Assembly (NCBI GenBank): GCA_016708435.1
Contig: JADJFV010000009.1
Coordinates: 1-64,000, forward strand
Source of the DNA: Leptospiraceae bacterium
Lineage (GTDB): Bacteria > Spirochaetota > Leptospiria > Leptospirales > Leptospiraceae
DNA length: 64,000 bases
Direction: 5' to 3'
The translations under genes were made by a program, and so were the position numbers. The notes under the pieces are model-generated. The model saw only the letters and a list, made by a program, of their open reading frames with translations. It had not been told where the DNA came from and ran no database searches. Every line of letters starts with the position of its first letter. The stretch's first letter is position 1. Shown here piece after piece: positions 45,807 to 54,872 of the stretch.

Positions 45807-46950
45807 ATGCAGAGAATTTGTCTTCTGGGTGCTTCTGGTTCCGTAGGCGAATCTACTTTAAAAGTTATACGCTTATTTCCAGAATCATTTCAGCTATATT
45901 CGTTTAGTGTAAATTCTAATCTTGATAAAGCAAAAGCTATCATTGAGGAGTTTAATCCTAGTTATGCGGTAATCACTTCCGAAGAAGCAGATAAATCCAT
46001 ACTAGGAAATCGCTTTAAAAACACACGAGTGCTCTATGGTGCTAGTGGAATGAGTGAAATTGTAAAAATGACTCCTGTGCATATTGTTGTCACAGCAGTC
46101 GTCGGCTCTCTCGGAGTCAATCCAACGATAGCCGCAATAGAAGCTAAGAAAAAAATTGCAATCGCGAATAAAGAAACGTTAGTCACCTTCGGGCCTTATA
46201 TCAATACTTTATTAGAGAAATATAAAGTCACTTTGGTTCCGGTAGACTCGGAGCATAACGCATTATTTCAATTGGTTGAATCTCAAAAGCGTGAAAATAT
46301 TGCATCTCTTACTCTAACTGCTTCCGGTGGGTCTTTTCGTGATTTGCCGCTAGAAAAACTAAAGCATGTCACTGTGGAAGAAGCACTCAATCATCCAACC
46401 TGGAAGATGGGACCCAAAATAACAATTGACTCTGCTGGATTAATTAACAAGGGACTCGAAGTAATTGAAGCACATTTTTTATTCGGGTTTCCTTACGAAA
46501 AAATTGAAGTTGTCATTCATCCGGAAAGCATTGTGCATGGAATGATTGAACTAATTGACGGGGCAACTCTTATGTATGCCTCTCATCCGGATATGATTTA
46601 TCCAATAGCACATTCCCTTTTTTACCCGAAGCCTTACCCCTAAGGTGTTAATTGAAAGTAAACCGCCTAAATGGAAGAAATTAAATTTTTGGGAACCGAA
46701 TGCGAAACGTTATCCGGCATTGGCTCTTGCCTTTGAAACCGGTAAGAAAGGTGGAACAGCACCGGCACTTTTTAACGCAGCAAATGAAGAAGCGGTTAAT
46801 TTGTTTTTAACTCACAAGATACAATTTTCTGAAATCCCGGAGAAAATTGATTCTGTCTTACAATCTATAGTAATCGAATACCCTGATGAACTCGAACCTT
46901 TTTTAGAAGCAGATAGAAAGGCCAGAGAATTTGTCAGAGGTAATTCTTAG
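45807..46950 (+). CDS. dxr: 1-deoxy-D-xylulose 5-phosphate reductoisomerase (frameshift)
   Basis: The NADPH site GASGSVGESTLKVIRLFPES, IANKETLVTFG and VDSEHNALFQL, then LTASGGSFRDLPLEKLKHVT and NHPTWKMGPKITIDSAGLIN, identify Dxr, the second enzyme of the MEP isoprenoid pathway. The first frame stops at 46643 after YPKPYP. Removing one C from the C4 run at 46637-46640 restores KPYPKVLIESKPPKWKKLNF and the rest (FEPNAKRYPALALAFE-like and FNAANEEAVNLFL) to 46950. Since dxs is also present and no alternative route is visible, a true null seems unlikely; I read this as a probable base-call error. Confidence 0.93.
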
Positions 46951-46958
46951 GAGGATCT

Positions 46959-48650
46959 TTGCTATTAGTTATATTTGGTGCTGTAATGATGCTTGGCATC
47001 TCGATTTTTATTCATGAGTTAGGTCATTTACTTTGCGGGATGTTAGTGGGAGTGAAAGCACGAATTTTCTCTCTTGGCTATGGTAGAGGTATTTGGAAAA
47101 AAAGAATTGGAGAGACTACCTATCAAATTACTGGAATTCCCATTGGCGGCTACGTCATGTTTAAGGGAGACCAATATGGAAAGAGATTAAAAGGAACTAG
47201 CGGCGAATTGCTATCAACCCCTCCACTCAAACGAATGATTCCTGTTCTTGGAGGACCACTCTTTAATCTATTTTTAGGATTCGGAATTTTCTTTATCATT
47301 GCTCTTCTAGGCGAAGACAATTCCTGGGGAAATAAGATATTCATTGATAAGGCTAATCGAGATTATTCGGCAGCGTATAAAGCAGGTCTACGAACAGGGG
47401 ATCGAATTGTTTCTATTAATGGCAAATCCATTGATTCCTTTGAAGATATTTTTTCTCATGTAGGTCTTTCGGGCGGAGAAGAAATTGAAGTAGCGTATGA
47501 GCGAAAGAATGAGACTAAGTCTGTCAAAATAACTCCCGACGTTTTTTCTGCCGGCGGTAGACCTACACTCATGGTTGAACCGTTTGGAGAGAGGCATATA
47601 GTTGTTACCTTTAAATACACAGAGCAGATTGGTTACTGGTTTAAAAAAACATTTGATAGTGGTGGAAAAGCAGAAGAATATTACACAAAGAATTTCCCGA
47701 AAGAAGCTGTCATTGAATTAGAAAACAAAAAGTCCGAAAAAGATTTACATTCAAAGCTTGCCTCTCGAGCAATCGCTTATCTAAAAGATGGAGATATGAT
47801 TTTAGATGTAGAAGGAAAGCCAGTTGCTACAATTGGAGAATTGCAAACTGTTCTTGGTAATTATCAAAATCAAACGGTAAATATCCATTTGCTTCGAAAA
47901 ACAATTCCACTTATTTCTCCCTGGTCAACCGAAGACAAAACAGTTCAGGTTCCAGTTAGAGGCTCTGATATTTTGGAATTATTCTCTATTGCAGACTCTA
48001 GGAATCCTTCTTTTGCAATACCGAATTTGGCGATTGCAGCACATGATCCAAAGATTTCGCGCAAACTCCTAAATATCCGCATTAATGGAGAGAAGTTTAA
48101 AAACTTTGAAGAGATGAAAAAATATCTAGCGAGCCTTTCTTCGAATGAAATTCGTTTCGAAGCAGGCGAACTTGTCTATACTGCAAAATTTAAGTTAAAG
48201 CCAATTGGACTTTTAGGTTTTATGGCTGACATGAAATTTGAGCCGGAAAGAGTTAGTAAGAAAAATTCCGTTGTAGAAGCATTCATGATTTCTGCTGACA
48301 AAGTTTACCGTGCCGTAGCCACATCAGTAAAGGCAATCGGTATGCTATTTCGTGGATTAATTTCTGTAAAAGATAATCTTTCGGGACCTGTAGGAATAGT
48401 TCACTCAGCGGGAATGAGCCTTGAATTTGGATGGCTATTTTATTTGAACTTTGTTGCCAATATTTCTATCGCACTCATGTTCATGAATCTATTGCCAATT
48501 CCTGTAGCAGATGGAGGACATCTTGTTCTTTATCTTTATGAGGCTATTGCTGGTAAACCACTACCGCCAAGAGCCATTGAAATGATTTTTAAAGTCGGAT
48601 TTATATTTTTATTAATACTGGGAGTTTATGTAACGTTCAATTATCATTTT
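46959..48650 (+). CDS. rseP: RseP-type site-2 protease (N-terminal part of fused frame)
   Basis: From TTG 46959. FIHELGHLLCGMLVGVKARI contains the zinc site HExxH at about residue 17, GGYVMFKGDQ follows. Two PDZ-like regions (AGLRTGDRIVSINGKSIDSF; DGDMILDVEGKPVATIGELQ) and the second metal block MNLLPIPVADGGHLVLYLYE complete the membrane metalloprotease. About 564 residues up to VTFNYHF. There is no stop codon: the frame runs straight into prolyl-tRNA synthetase sequence at 48651. RseP cleaves membrane-bound anti-sigma factors and signal-peptide remnants. Confidence 0.92.
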
Positions 48651-50267
48651 CTGCCAATGGGTCTAAGAGTTTTAAAGAAGATAGAAGCAATCGTGCGTGA
48701 CGAAATGGATAAATCAGGAGCACTTGAATTCGAATTACCAATCTTAACTCCTGCTGATATTTGGGAACAAAGTGGAAGATGGGAAAAAATGGGAAAGGAA
48801 ATGTTTCGAATAAACGACCGTCATGATGTTCCGCATTGTCTCGGTCCTACTCATGAAGAATCGTTTACTTCTTTGTTAAAGCCAATTCTTAAGTCATACA
48901 AGGATTTGCCGAAGAACGTGTATCAAATTCATACAAAATTTAGAGATGAAATTCGTCCGCGATTTGGCGTTATCCGCTCGCGCGAATTCATTATGAAAGA
49001 TGCCTATTCTTTCCATGTAGATGACAGTTCTCTTGATGAAACCTATCAGCTCATGCGTAAAACTTATCGTCAAATATTTAACCGCTGTGGTCTAAGCACA
49101 ATCCCTGTGCAAGCCGATTCTGGTGCAATGGGTGGAAGTGGATCCGAAGAGTTCATGGTGATTTCTCCAATCGGAGAGGACACACTTGCAATTAATCTGG
49201 AAAGCGGATACGCGGGTAACGTAGAGAAGACTCCCGTGCAATGGAATCATTCAACGGATAAGAAAGATTATCCAACGATGGAAAAAGTTCCAACTCCCAA
49301 CACAAAAGCAATTGAAGATGTAGCAAAACTTCTAAATATAGAAGCAAAGAATACAATCAAAGCAGTGCTTTTAAAAGCGGATGAGAAATTTGATGTTCTT
49401 GTTTTTATTCGCGGGGATAGAGAAGTGAATCCTGTTAAGGTTAATAACCAGTTTGCGTCGTCTGAGGTTCGTCCTCTTTCCAATCCTGAATGCGAGAAAT
49501 TGGGAATTGTAGTTGGATTTACAGGACCTGTTTTGGAAGAAGCAGTAGCCTCCAAATTAAAAATCCTATATGATAAAAGCATTGATCCAAACGAAGCCTA
49601 TGTTGTAGGGGCAAATGAGCTAGATGTGCATACTCGTAATTTTGTGCTTTCTCGTGATTTAAAAAAAGAAGTAAATCAGAAAGATTTTTGCATGGTGGAA
49701 GCAGGGGATCCCTGTCCTGTTTCTGGCAAGCCTTTAGCTCTCGAAAAGGGAATTGAAGTGGGTCATATTTTTAAATTAGGAACAAAGTATACGAAAGCGT
49801 TTGATATAAAAGTTTCTGATAAGTCCGGCAAAATGGTATTACTCGCAATGGGTTGTTATGGAATTGGACTCAATCGAACGATGGCTACAATTATCGAGCA
49901 AGCAAATGATGAAAAAGGAATTATCTGGCCAATATCAGTTGCTCCGTTTGAAGTTTCTATGGTTAGTATTTCAAAAACAGAAGAAGAAATGAAAAAGGTT
50001 GAAGAAATTTACAATCATTTGAAAGCAAATGGAATTGAAGTATTCTGGGATGATAGAGATTTAGGTCCTGGTTTTAAATTCAAAGATTCGGAGATTGTAG
50101 GTTTTCCAATTCGCCTAACGCTTGGAAAAAACTATTTCGAAAAAAATGAATTTTCTCTACTCAATCGTAAAACAGGGGTAGAACAAAATATATCGTTCGA
50201 ATCGAAAGAGAAATTACTTGGCGAAGTAGAAAAGTTGAGACAGGAATTGTATAACGCATTAGTGTGA
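48651..50267 (+). CDS. proS: prolyl-tRNA synthetase, N-terminally truncated, in frame with RseP
   Basis: Starts inside the protein at LPMGLRVLKKIEAIVRDEMD; the usual ~40-45 preceding residues and a start codon are missing. The rest is complete: motif 1 region ALEFELPILTPADIWEQSGR, motif 2 FRDEIRPRFGVIRSREFIMK, an editing (INS) domain around KNTIKAVLLKADEKFDVLVF, motif 3 LLAMGCYGIGLNRTMATIIE and the anticodon domain GIEVFWDDRDLGPGFKFKDS. Class II enzyme, bacterial type. A deletion of roughly 130-150 bp spanning the rseP end and proS start would make the join; an assembly error is equally possible. Confidence 0.9.
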   Translation: MPMGLRVLKKIEAIVRDEMDKSGALEFELPILTPADIWEQSGRWEKMGKEMFRINDRHDVPHCLGPTHEESFTSLLKPILKSYKDLPKNVYQIHTKFRDEIRPRFGVIRSREFIMKDAYSFHVDDSSLDETYQLMRKTYRQIFNRCGLSTIPVQADSGAMGGSGSEEFMVISPIGEDTLAINLESGYAGNVEKTPVQWNHSTDKKDYPTMEKVPTPNTKAIEDVAKLLNIEAKNTIKAVLLKADEKFDVLVFIRGDREVNPVKVNNQFASSEVRPLSNPECEKLGIVVGFTGPVLEEAVASKLKILYDKSIDPNEAYVVGANELDVHTRNFVLSRDLKKEVNQKDFCMVEAGDPCPVSGKPLALEKGIEVGHIFKLGTKYTKAFDIKVSDKSGKMVLLAMGCYGIGLNRTMATIIEQANDEKGIIWPISVAPFEVSMVSISKTEEEMKKVEEIYNHLKANGIEVFWDDRDLGPGFKFKDSEIVGFPIRLTLGKNYFEKNEFSLLNRKTGVEQNISFESKEKLLGEVEKLRQELYNALV

Positions 50268-50273
50268 GGAAGA

Positions 50274-50475
50274 TTTGCCACAGAGGTAGAAAGTGTTGAG
50301 TTTTTTTACTGTCATTTCGAACATCGCTTGGCAGAAGGCTTTGTGGCAAAGTAAAAGGGTGGATGTGAGAAATCTATTTTGCAACAGAACGGTAGTATTA
50401 AGCTAGATAGACCTCTCACGATGATGCTGTTCGAGGTGACAGGGGTAACTCTCAGTGCCTCTGTGGCAAAGAATT
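50274..50475. repeat. nested palindrome including dispersed element copy 4
   Basis: Outer arms TTTGCCACAGAGG (50274) and CCTCTGTGGCAAAG (ending ~50473) enclose the GTCATTTCGAAC...GTTCGAGGTGAC element (50311-50440). The inner element matches copies 1-3 in the accessory region, so this family also reaches the core chromosome. A further TTTGTGGCAAAG lies inside. Confidence 0.7.
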
Positions 50476-50492
50476 AATCTTAGGAGCAATTT

Positions 50493-51689
50493 ATGAAAGA
50501 TAAAAATTTTGGGGAAGAGCAAGGTTATTTTGGGGATTTCGGGGGACGTTATGCGCCGGAGATATTAACGGATGCACTCGTTCAATTGGAAAAAGTATAT
50601 TTAAAACTTAGAAACAATCCTAAATTTTTAAAAGAGCTTCAATACTACAATCAAAATTATGTTGGAAGACCTTCTCTACTAACGTTTGCAGAAAGATTAA
50701 CCAAGTCTTGGGGTGGTGCTAGAATTTGGCTCAAGCGAGAAGACTTAAATCATACAGGTGCGCATAAGATTAATAATACGGTAGGTCAGGCACTCCTAAC
50801 CCGTGCTATGGGAAAGAAAAGAATCATAGCAGAAACGGGTGCGGGGCAACATGGATTAGCCACTGCAACTGTTGGAGCACTCTTTGATATGGAAACTGTT
50901 ATTTATATGGGGGCAGAAGACGTTAGACGACAGGAATTAAACGTTTATAAAATAAAACTCTTAGGTGCCAAGGTAGTTCCTGTAACGTCTGGGACTGCAA
51001 CGCTTAAAGATGCAACGAGTGAAGCAATGCGGGAATGGGCACTGAGTGTGGCAAATACGCATTATATTGTAGGATCAGCCATTGGTCCTCATCCGTTTCC
51101 AACTATAGTAAGAGATTTTCAATCTATCATTGGAAAAGAAACCAAAGAGCAATTCAAAAAGAGAAATAAAAAGCTTCCTGATGCTGTCATTGCCTGTGTT
51201 GGTGGTGGTTCGAATGCAATTGGTATGTTTTACGGATTTTTGAAAGACAAGAAAGTAAAACTCTATGGCGTCGAAGCAGGTGGACTTGGAAATAAACCAG
51301 GAGAGCATTCTGCGACGATTACATTTGGTAGACCTGGATTTTTACATGGAACTAAGACATTAATCATTCAAGATGCGGGTGGACAAATTGTTCCGGCACA
51401 TTCCGTATCCGCAGGTCTTGATTATCCAGGTGTCGGTCCTGAACACGCCTATCTTGCTTCCATAAAACGCGTTGAGTATGTAAGTGTGAGCGACAAAGAA
51501 GCGTTAGCCTCCTTTATTGAAGTTTCTAGGATGGAAGGAATAATTCCTGCCTTAGAGACTGCTCATGCGTTTTCTGCTGCCAAGAAATTAGCGAAAGAGA
51601 TGGGAAAGAAAAAAGATTTAGTTATTTGTCTTTCAGGAAGAGGGGACAAGGATACAATGGAAGTTAGCCGCTTATTAGGAGATAAATAA
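50493..51689 (+). CDS. trpB: tryptophan synthase beta chain
   Basis: 398 residues. GYFGDFGGRYAPEILTDALV, KREDLNHTGAHKINNTVGQA (with the PLP lysine in HKIN), AETGAGQHGLATA, CVGGGSNAIGMFYGF and GLDYPGVGPEHAYL are standard. It joins indole and serine. Overlaps trpA by one base (TAATG); a clear ribosome site TAGGAG precedes the start. Confidence 0.96.
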   Translation: MKDKNFGEEQGYFGDFGGRYAPEILTDALVQLEKVYLKLRNNPKFLKELQYYNQNYVGRPSLLTFAERLTKSWGGARIWLKREDLNHTGAHKINNTVGQALLTRAMGKKRIIAETGAGQHGLATATVGALFDMETVIYMGAEDVRRQELNVYKIKLLGAKVVPVTSGTATLKDATSEAMREWALSVANTHYIVGSAIGPHPFPTIVRDFQSIIGKETKEQFKKRNKKLPDAVIACVGGGSNAIGMFYGFLKDKKVKLYGVEAGGLGNKPGEHSATITFGRPGFLHGTKTLIIQDAGGQIVPAHSVSAGLDYPGVGPEHAYLASIKRVEYVSVSDKEALASFIEVSRMEGIIPALETAHAFSAAKKLAKEMGKKKDLVICLSGRGDKDTMEVSRLLGDK

Positions 51690-52489
51690 TGGGAAGCTTA
51701 AAAGAATGCTTTGAGAACAAAAAGAATCGCAGTAATTTTATTCCTTACATCTCGCTAGGTGATCCGGAGTATGCGCTATCTGTCGAATGGGCGAAGGCAC
51801 TCATTGACGGAGGAGCAGATATTTTAGAATTAGGAATTCCCTTCTCTGATCCTACCGCTGACGGTCCTGTGATTCAGAAGTCTTATATGCGAGCCCTTGC
51901 AAAAGGTTTTTCGATGGATAAAGTTCTAGAGACTACGAAACAGATTCATGCGTATAAGCCGAATATACCTCTTGTATATCTAACTTATTTGAATCCTGTG
52001 ATTTCCTATGGAGAAGAAAAGTTTTTTAAAAAAGCTTACTTGGCAGGAATAAGAGGAATTGTTATTCCGGATTTACCTGTAGATGCAAAAGATTCCGCCT
52101 ATGTGCTTGAGAAAGCGAGAGCTAGCGAAATTGACATTATTCATTTGATTACGCCTGCAAGTTCTAAAGAGAGAATTGAGCAAATAAAAAAAGTAGCTTC
52201 TGGATTCATCTACTATGTGACGTCTTATGGTGTTACAGGAGAAAGGGCGAACTTTGCGCAGGATTTAAAGATGAGAATTGAAATGGTTCGCAAATCTTTA
52301 AAGCTGCCTATTTGTGCGGGATTTGGAATTTCTTTACCGGAACAAGCAAAATCAATCTCTGCTTATTCTGATGGAATCATTATAGGTTCCGCAATTCAAA
52401 GAATCATTGAGGAAAAATCCTCTCATGTAGATGCCTGTGCGAAGGCATTGCATGAATATGCAAAAGAAATTGCTAGGGCTGTTCATTAA
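51689..52489 (+). CDS. trpA: tryptophan synthase alpha chain
   Basis: 266 residues. FIPYISLGDPEYALSVEWAK, GADILELGIPFSDPTADGPV (catalytic Glu), LVYLTYLNPVISYGEEKFFK and PDLPVDAKDSAYVLEKA (catalytic Asp) mark the TIM-barrel that splits indole-glycerol phosphate. ICAGFGISLPEQAKSISAYS gives the phosphate loop. Forms the complex with TrpB. Confidence 0.96.
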   Translation: MGSLKECFENKKNRSNFIPYISLGDPEYALSVEWAKALIDGGADILELGIPFSDPTADGPVIQKSYMRALAKGFSMDKVLETTKQIHAYKPNIPLVYLTYLNPVISYGEEKFFKKAYLAGIRGIVIPDLPVDAKDSAYVLEKARASEIDIIHLITPASSKERIEQIKKVASGFIYYVTSYGVTGERANFAQDLKMRIEMVRKSLKLPICAGFGISLPEQAKSISAYSDGIIIGSAIQRIIEEKSSHVDACAKALHEYAKEIARAVH

Positions 52490-52584
52490 TCTTGTTACTT
52501 CAAAGGAAATTCTTGACGATTCTAGTTTCATTCTGAATCATTCTAAAAGCCCTAAATTCAAACAAATCAACCGGAGTTACCCAA

Positions 52585-54870
52585 ATGAGTGAAAAACAAA
52601 GTAAGCTGTCAATCATAGATATCATATCTTTGACTACTTTTTCTATTGGAGCCCTCGCTGTCTCAATGAGTGCTTTTTTGCCGCCGAATATTCTGTCTGC
52701 GCAAATGAGTATTTTAGGAGTCATTCTGCTTCTTGGTTCTTTTTACTATGTATATAAATTCATAGAAAAAATTTCAAAGGAGAAGCAGGTAATAGGAAGT
52801 ATCCTCATTGCTGTAGGTCTTGCCTTAACGATTTTTACCGCTAAGAATATTTTGAAACTAATGCAAACTGCTGAGGAGTCTTCTATTGCTTGGAGATTCT
52901 ATTTATTGAAAGGCAGTCCGGGCAAAGGCGCGCTAAGCTCTGATAAAGGATACATTGAAAAAGTAAACGAAATTGAAGGGGCACGTAAAGATATTCGAAT
53001 CATTGGAATCAAAACAGAAACTCTCGAGAAGTTGCAGGGCAACTGGCCTATTGATTGGAAAAAGTATGCAGAGCTTGTAAATGCATTTAAGGGAACTAGC
53101 AATATGCTCTTATTCGATATTTTCTTTGTAGACTATAAGCCTGTCCAAAAGGATGCAATGGAGGCGGCACTCAAAGGAACTAATAATGTAATGTTTGACT
53201 ATTCGATTGAATCGACTGCTGAGTCTAGAAGCTCAGTGATTAATCTTGATTCAAGAATTGAAAAACTACGCCGATTCAAATTGAAGCATGTGAAAGATGA
53301 AGATGATCAGGGAGTATCCTGGTTAAGTTTTGCCGTTCCTCCGATTGAGCAAGTAACAGAAAATTCTGCTGGAGTTGGATTTGCGAATATTCGAAAAGAA
53401 GAAAGTTCGTCTAATCGTCATATGCCGCTTGTTGCCAAAGTTTACAATCATGGTCCGAATAACGAAACAGAATACTATCCATCGATTGACTTAATTGCAA
53501 CGGCTCGTTTTCTAGGAGTTGATGTTGTAGAAGATACAGAAGTTGTAATGGGAAAATATGTTAAAATCAAAAACATTCCGAAAAAGATGATTAAAGACAA
53601 GAATGGCGAGCATGATATCATGACCATCCCGAATCCAGAAAGAGAAATTGTAATTCCAATAGATATTTACGGGCAAATGGAAATTAACTTTGTAGGCTCT
53701 CTTTTTTGCTTTAGAGATGATGATTTATACGACGTAGCTGAATGGGGCAAAGAATATGCTACGCAGTATTCTGATACAATCTTTCTTGTCGCAATGTATT
53801 ATGCTACCGGTAGAGGTGCTTCAAAGGATACACACCTTTCACCATATGGGGAGATGTCTGGAATTGAGCATCACGCGCATGCGATCAATACGATTTTAAA
53901 CCAGAGTTTTATGGCTGACTCGCCTGAAGGGGTAAATCTATTTATCTTCTTAATCGTTGCAATAATTATAGGGTTCATTCAACCCAAAGTAAAAACATGG
54001 TTTGCTTTTATTTTCATTTTCTTATTTGTTATAGGGTATACAGCAATTAGCCTCGGTTTATTTTCAAAGTTCAATCTGATAATTCCCCTTCCAAGCATAG
54101 TCATTGAACAATTAATGGTGTTTGTTGCAATTATTGGATTTAAAATTTTAACAGAAGAAGCAAACGTTAAATACATCCGAAATACTTTTTCCAAATTCGT
54201 TTCAAAAGATGTAGTAGATGAGCTTTTGAGACACCCTGAAAAAATAGCACTAGGCGGTGCCAAAAGAGAAATCACAATTTTCTTTTCAGATATTAGAGGT
54301 TTCACCACATTATCCGAAGCTCTAAGTCCAGAAGAGCTTGTAAAATTATTAAACGAATATCTTTCTACTATGACAGAGATAATCATTGAGTGTAAAGGAA
54401 CCATTGATAAATACATGGGTGACGCTATCATGGCATTCTGGGGCGCGCCGGTTGACTTAGAGGATCATGCGTATTATGCGTGCGTTGCTTCGCTCATTCA
54501 AATGGATAAATTAGCGCAATTGCAAGCTAGCTGGAAGCAGAGAAATCTACCTTCCATTGATATAGGGATTGGTTTGAACACTGGATCTGCTGTTGTGGGT
54601 AATATGGGTAGTTCGCAGCGAATGGATTACACTTGTATGGGTGATACGATTAATTTAGGTTCACGCTTGGAAGGTTCTAATAAGACTTACGGGACAAATA
54701 TTATTATTTCGGAATATACATTTGAGAGAGTTAAAGACCGAGTATACGCAAGAGAATTAGATTTAGTGCAAGTAAAAGGAAAAACTCATCCTGTAAGAAT
54801 TTATGAGCTAATAGGTTTAATCGATGATGAAGATATTAAAAAAGTTACAAAGCCGCTGGTTATTTCCTGA
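52585..54870 (+). CDS. CHASE2-type adenylate/guanylate cyclase
   Basis: 761 residues. Three N-terminal hydrophobic segments and a large extracytoplasmic CHASE2-like sensor (about residues 95-440: DIRIIGIKTETLEKLQGNWP, MLLFDIFFVDYKP, HAHAINTILNQSFM). Three membrane helices follow (~450-530), then a class III cyclase domain. This has ITIFFSDIRGFTTLSEALSP and DKYMGDAIMAFWGAP with the metal aspartates, and YTCMGDTINLGSRLEGSNKT. It probably makes cAMP in response to a periplasmic signal. Two cNMP-binding proteins lie 5 kb downstream. It ends three bases before dxs. Confidence 0.9.
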   Translation: MSEKQSKLSIIDIISLTTFSIGALAVSMSAFLPPNILSAQMSILGVILLLGSFYYVYKFIEKISKEKQVIGSILIAVGLALTIFTAKNILKLMQTAEESSIAWRFYLLKGSPGKGALSSDKGYIEKVNEIEGARKDIRIIGIKTETLEKLQGNWPIDWKKYAELVNAFKGTSNMLLFDIFFVDYKPVQKDAMEAALKGTNNVMFDYSIESTAESRSSVINLDSRIEKLRRFKLKHVKDEDDQGVSWLSFAVPPIEQVTENSAGVGFANIRKEESSSNRHMPLVAKVYNHGPNNETEYYPSIDLIATARFLGVDVVEDTEVVMGKYVKIKNIPKKMIKDKNGEHDIMTIPNPEREIVIPIDIYGQMEINFVGSLFCFRDDDLYDVAEWGKEYATQYSDTIFLVAMYYATGRGASKDTHLSPYGEMSGIEHHAHAINTILNQSFMADSPEGVNLFIFLIVAIIIGFIQPKVKTWFAFIFIFLFVIGYTAISLGLFSKFNLIIPLPSIVIEQLMVFVAIIGFKILTEEANVKYIRNTFSKFVSKDVVDELLRHPEKIALGGAKREITIFFSDIRGFTTLSEALSPEELVKLLNEYLSTMTEIIIECKGTIDKYMGDAIMAFWGAPVDLEDHAYYACVASLIQMDKLAQLQASWKQRNLPSIDIGIGLNTGSAVVGNMGSSQRMDYTCMGDTINLGSRLEGSNKTYGTNIIISEYTFERVKDRVYARELDLVQVKGKTHPVRIYELIGLIDDEDIKKVTKPLVIS

Positions 54871-54872
54871 AA

